The translations under genes and the position numbers were made by a program. DNA of 6,702 nt from contig JAPOSK010000326.1 of assembly GCA_026709725.1 (NCBI GenBank), positions 1 to 6,702 on the forward strand, written 5' to 3'. Positions 6,487 to 6,702 of the stretch are shown here, piece after piece; the first letter of the stretch is position 1; each line of letters opens with the position of its first letter. The stretch is from Paracoccaceae bacterium. Its GTDB lineage: Bacteria > Pseudomonadota > Alphaproteobacteria > Rhodobacterales > Rhodobacteraceae. The notes beneath the pieces are model-generated. The model ran no database searches. It saw nothing but the letters and a program-made list of their open reading frames with translations, and had not been told where the DNA came from.

Positions 6487-6517
6487 GGGGAATTATATAC
6501 AATAGTAACAATTCCCC
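6487..6517 (-). terminator. Intrinsic-terminator-like hairpin downstream of the 56-residue protein
   Basis: GGGGAATT (6487-6494) and AATTCCCC (6510-6517) form a perfect 8-bp stem with a 15-bp AT-rich loop. Read on the minus strand it starts 7 bp after the stop of the small gene and is followed by TATTTTTGG, a short T-run. This is the layout of a Rho-independent terminator for that gene, though the loop is longer than usual. The loop also contains TATAAT on the minus strand, but without a suitable -35 box. Confidence 0.5.
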
Positions 6518-6524
6518 GGCCCGA

Positions 6525-6695
6525 TCATTTCTCCGTCTTGATTGCGAACGGCCGCATGAAGGCGTCCCGCACTTCCTCCTCGGTCATGCCCGGCATATCG
6601 ATCTCCTCTTCCAGTTCGGCCTTGCAGGGCTGATACCGGCGGTCCTTGAGGGTGATGGGGCGCGGTTCGGGGATGGGATGGGGTTTGGTGGTCAT
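6525..6695 (-). CDS. Small hypothetical protein, 56 residues
   Basis: ATG 6695 to TGA 6527-6525 encodes a proline-rich start (KPHPIPEPRPI), then a charged core with YQPCKAELEEEIDMPGMTEE and a tail VRDAFMRPFAIKTEK. The acidic ELEEEIDMPG block followed by a short helix and RPF recalls small conserved hypothetical proteins I have seen in alphaproteobacterial genomes, but I cannot name a function. There is no signal peptide or membrane segment. Only 7 bp of upstream sequence is visible and there is no in-frame stop in it, so the start could be further right and the gene may be 5' partial. The terminator-like hairpin after its stop supports it as a real transcription unit. Confidence 0.6.
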   Translation of the reverse strand: MTTKPHPIPEPRPITLKDRRYQPCKAELEEEIDMPGMTEEEVRDAFMRPFAIKTEK

Positions 6696-6702
6696 TTGGG
6701 TC

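Overview
The window looks like an accessory, mobile-element-associated stretch of a moderately GC-rich proteobacterium. An alphaproteobacterium is the best guess, from codon use and the style of the recognisable proteins; no rRNA, tRNA or core housekeeping gene is present to settle it. No complete insertion sequence or CRISPR array was seen.

Left half, minus strand. A gene for a 452-residue protein that I do not recognise (4306 to 2948) is followed after 97 bp by the first 950 codons of a very large strawberry-notch (SNO)-type superfamily 2 helicase (2850 to beyond the left edge). The gap between them holds a promoter-like element whose spacer overlaps a perfect inverted repeat. The helicase motifs are all in place, and the stretch just before them resembles the back half of a Rossmann-fold DNA methyltransferase without its catalytic motifs. 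Together they look like a two-gene unit of a phage, plasmid or genomic island.

Middle, plus strand. After a gene-poor divergent region of about 210 bp rich in small inverted repeats and holding a DnaA-box-like site, there are two translationally coupled genes: a GHKL/HSP90-like histidine-kinase-type ATPase (4553-5656) and a small response-regulator receiver protein (from 5653). Both look damaged. The ATPase reads as the C-terminal half of a larger family whose N-terminal ATPase domain is absent. The receiver has a +1 frameshift near 5941 that puts its conserved lysine in another frame, and its end is cut off near 6146. This is best read as the remnant of a two-component-like signalling or conflict module.

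Right end, minus strand. The receiver remnant runs directly into the broken end of a DUF4338 (DruA-like) reading frame, itself frameshifted, running from 6409 down to about 6146. Beyond it lie an intrinsic-terminator-like hairpin and a 56-residue acidic small protein (6695-6525). The right part is therefore a patchwork of truncated defence- or transposon-type genes, while the left part carries apparently intact and less understood genes.
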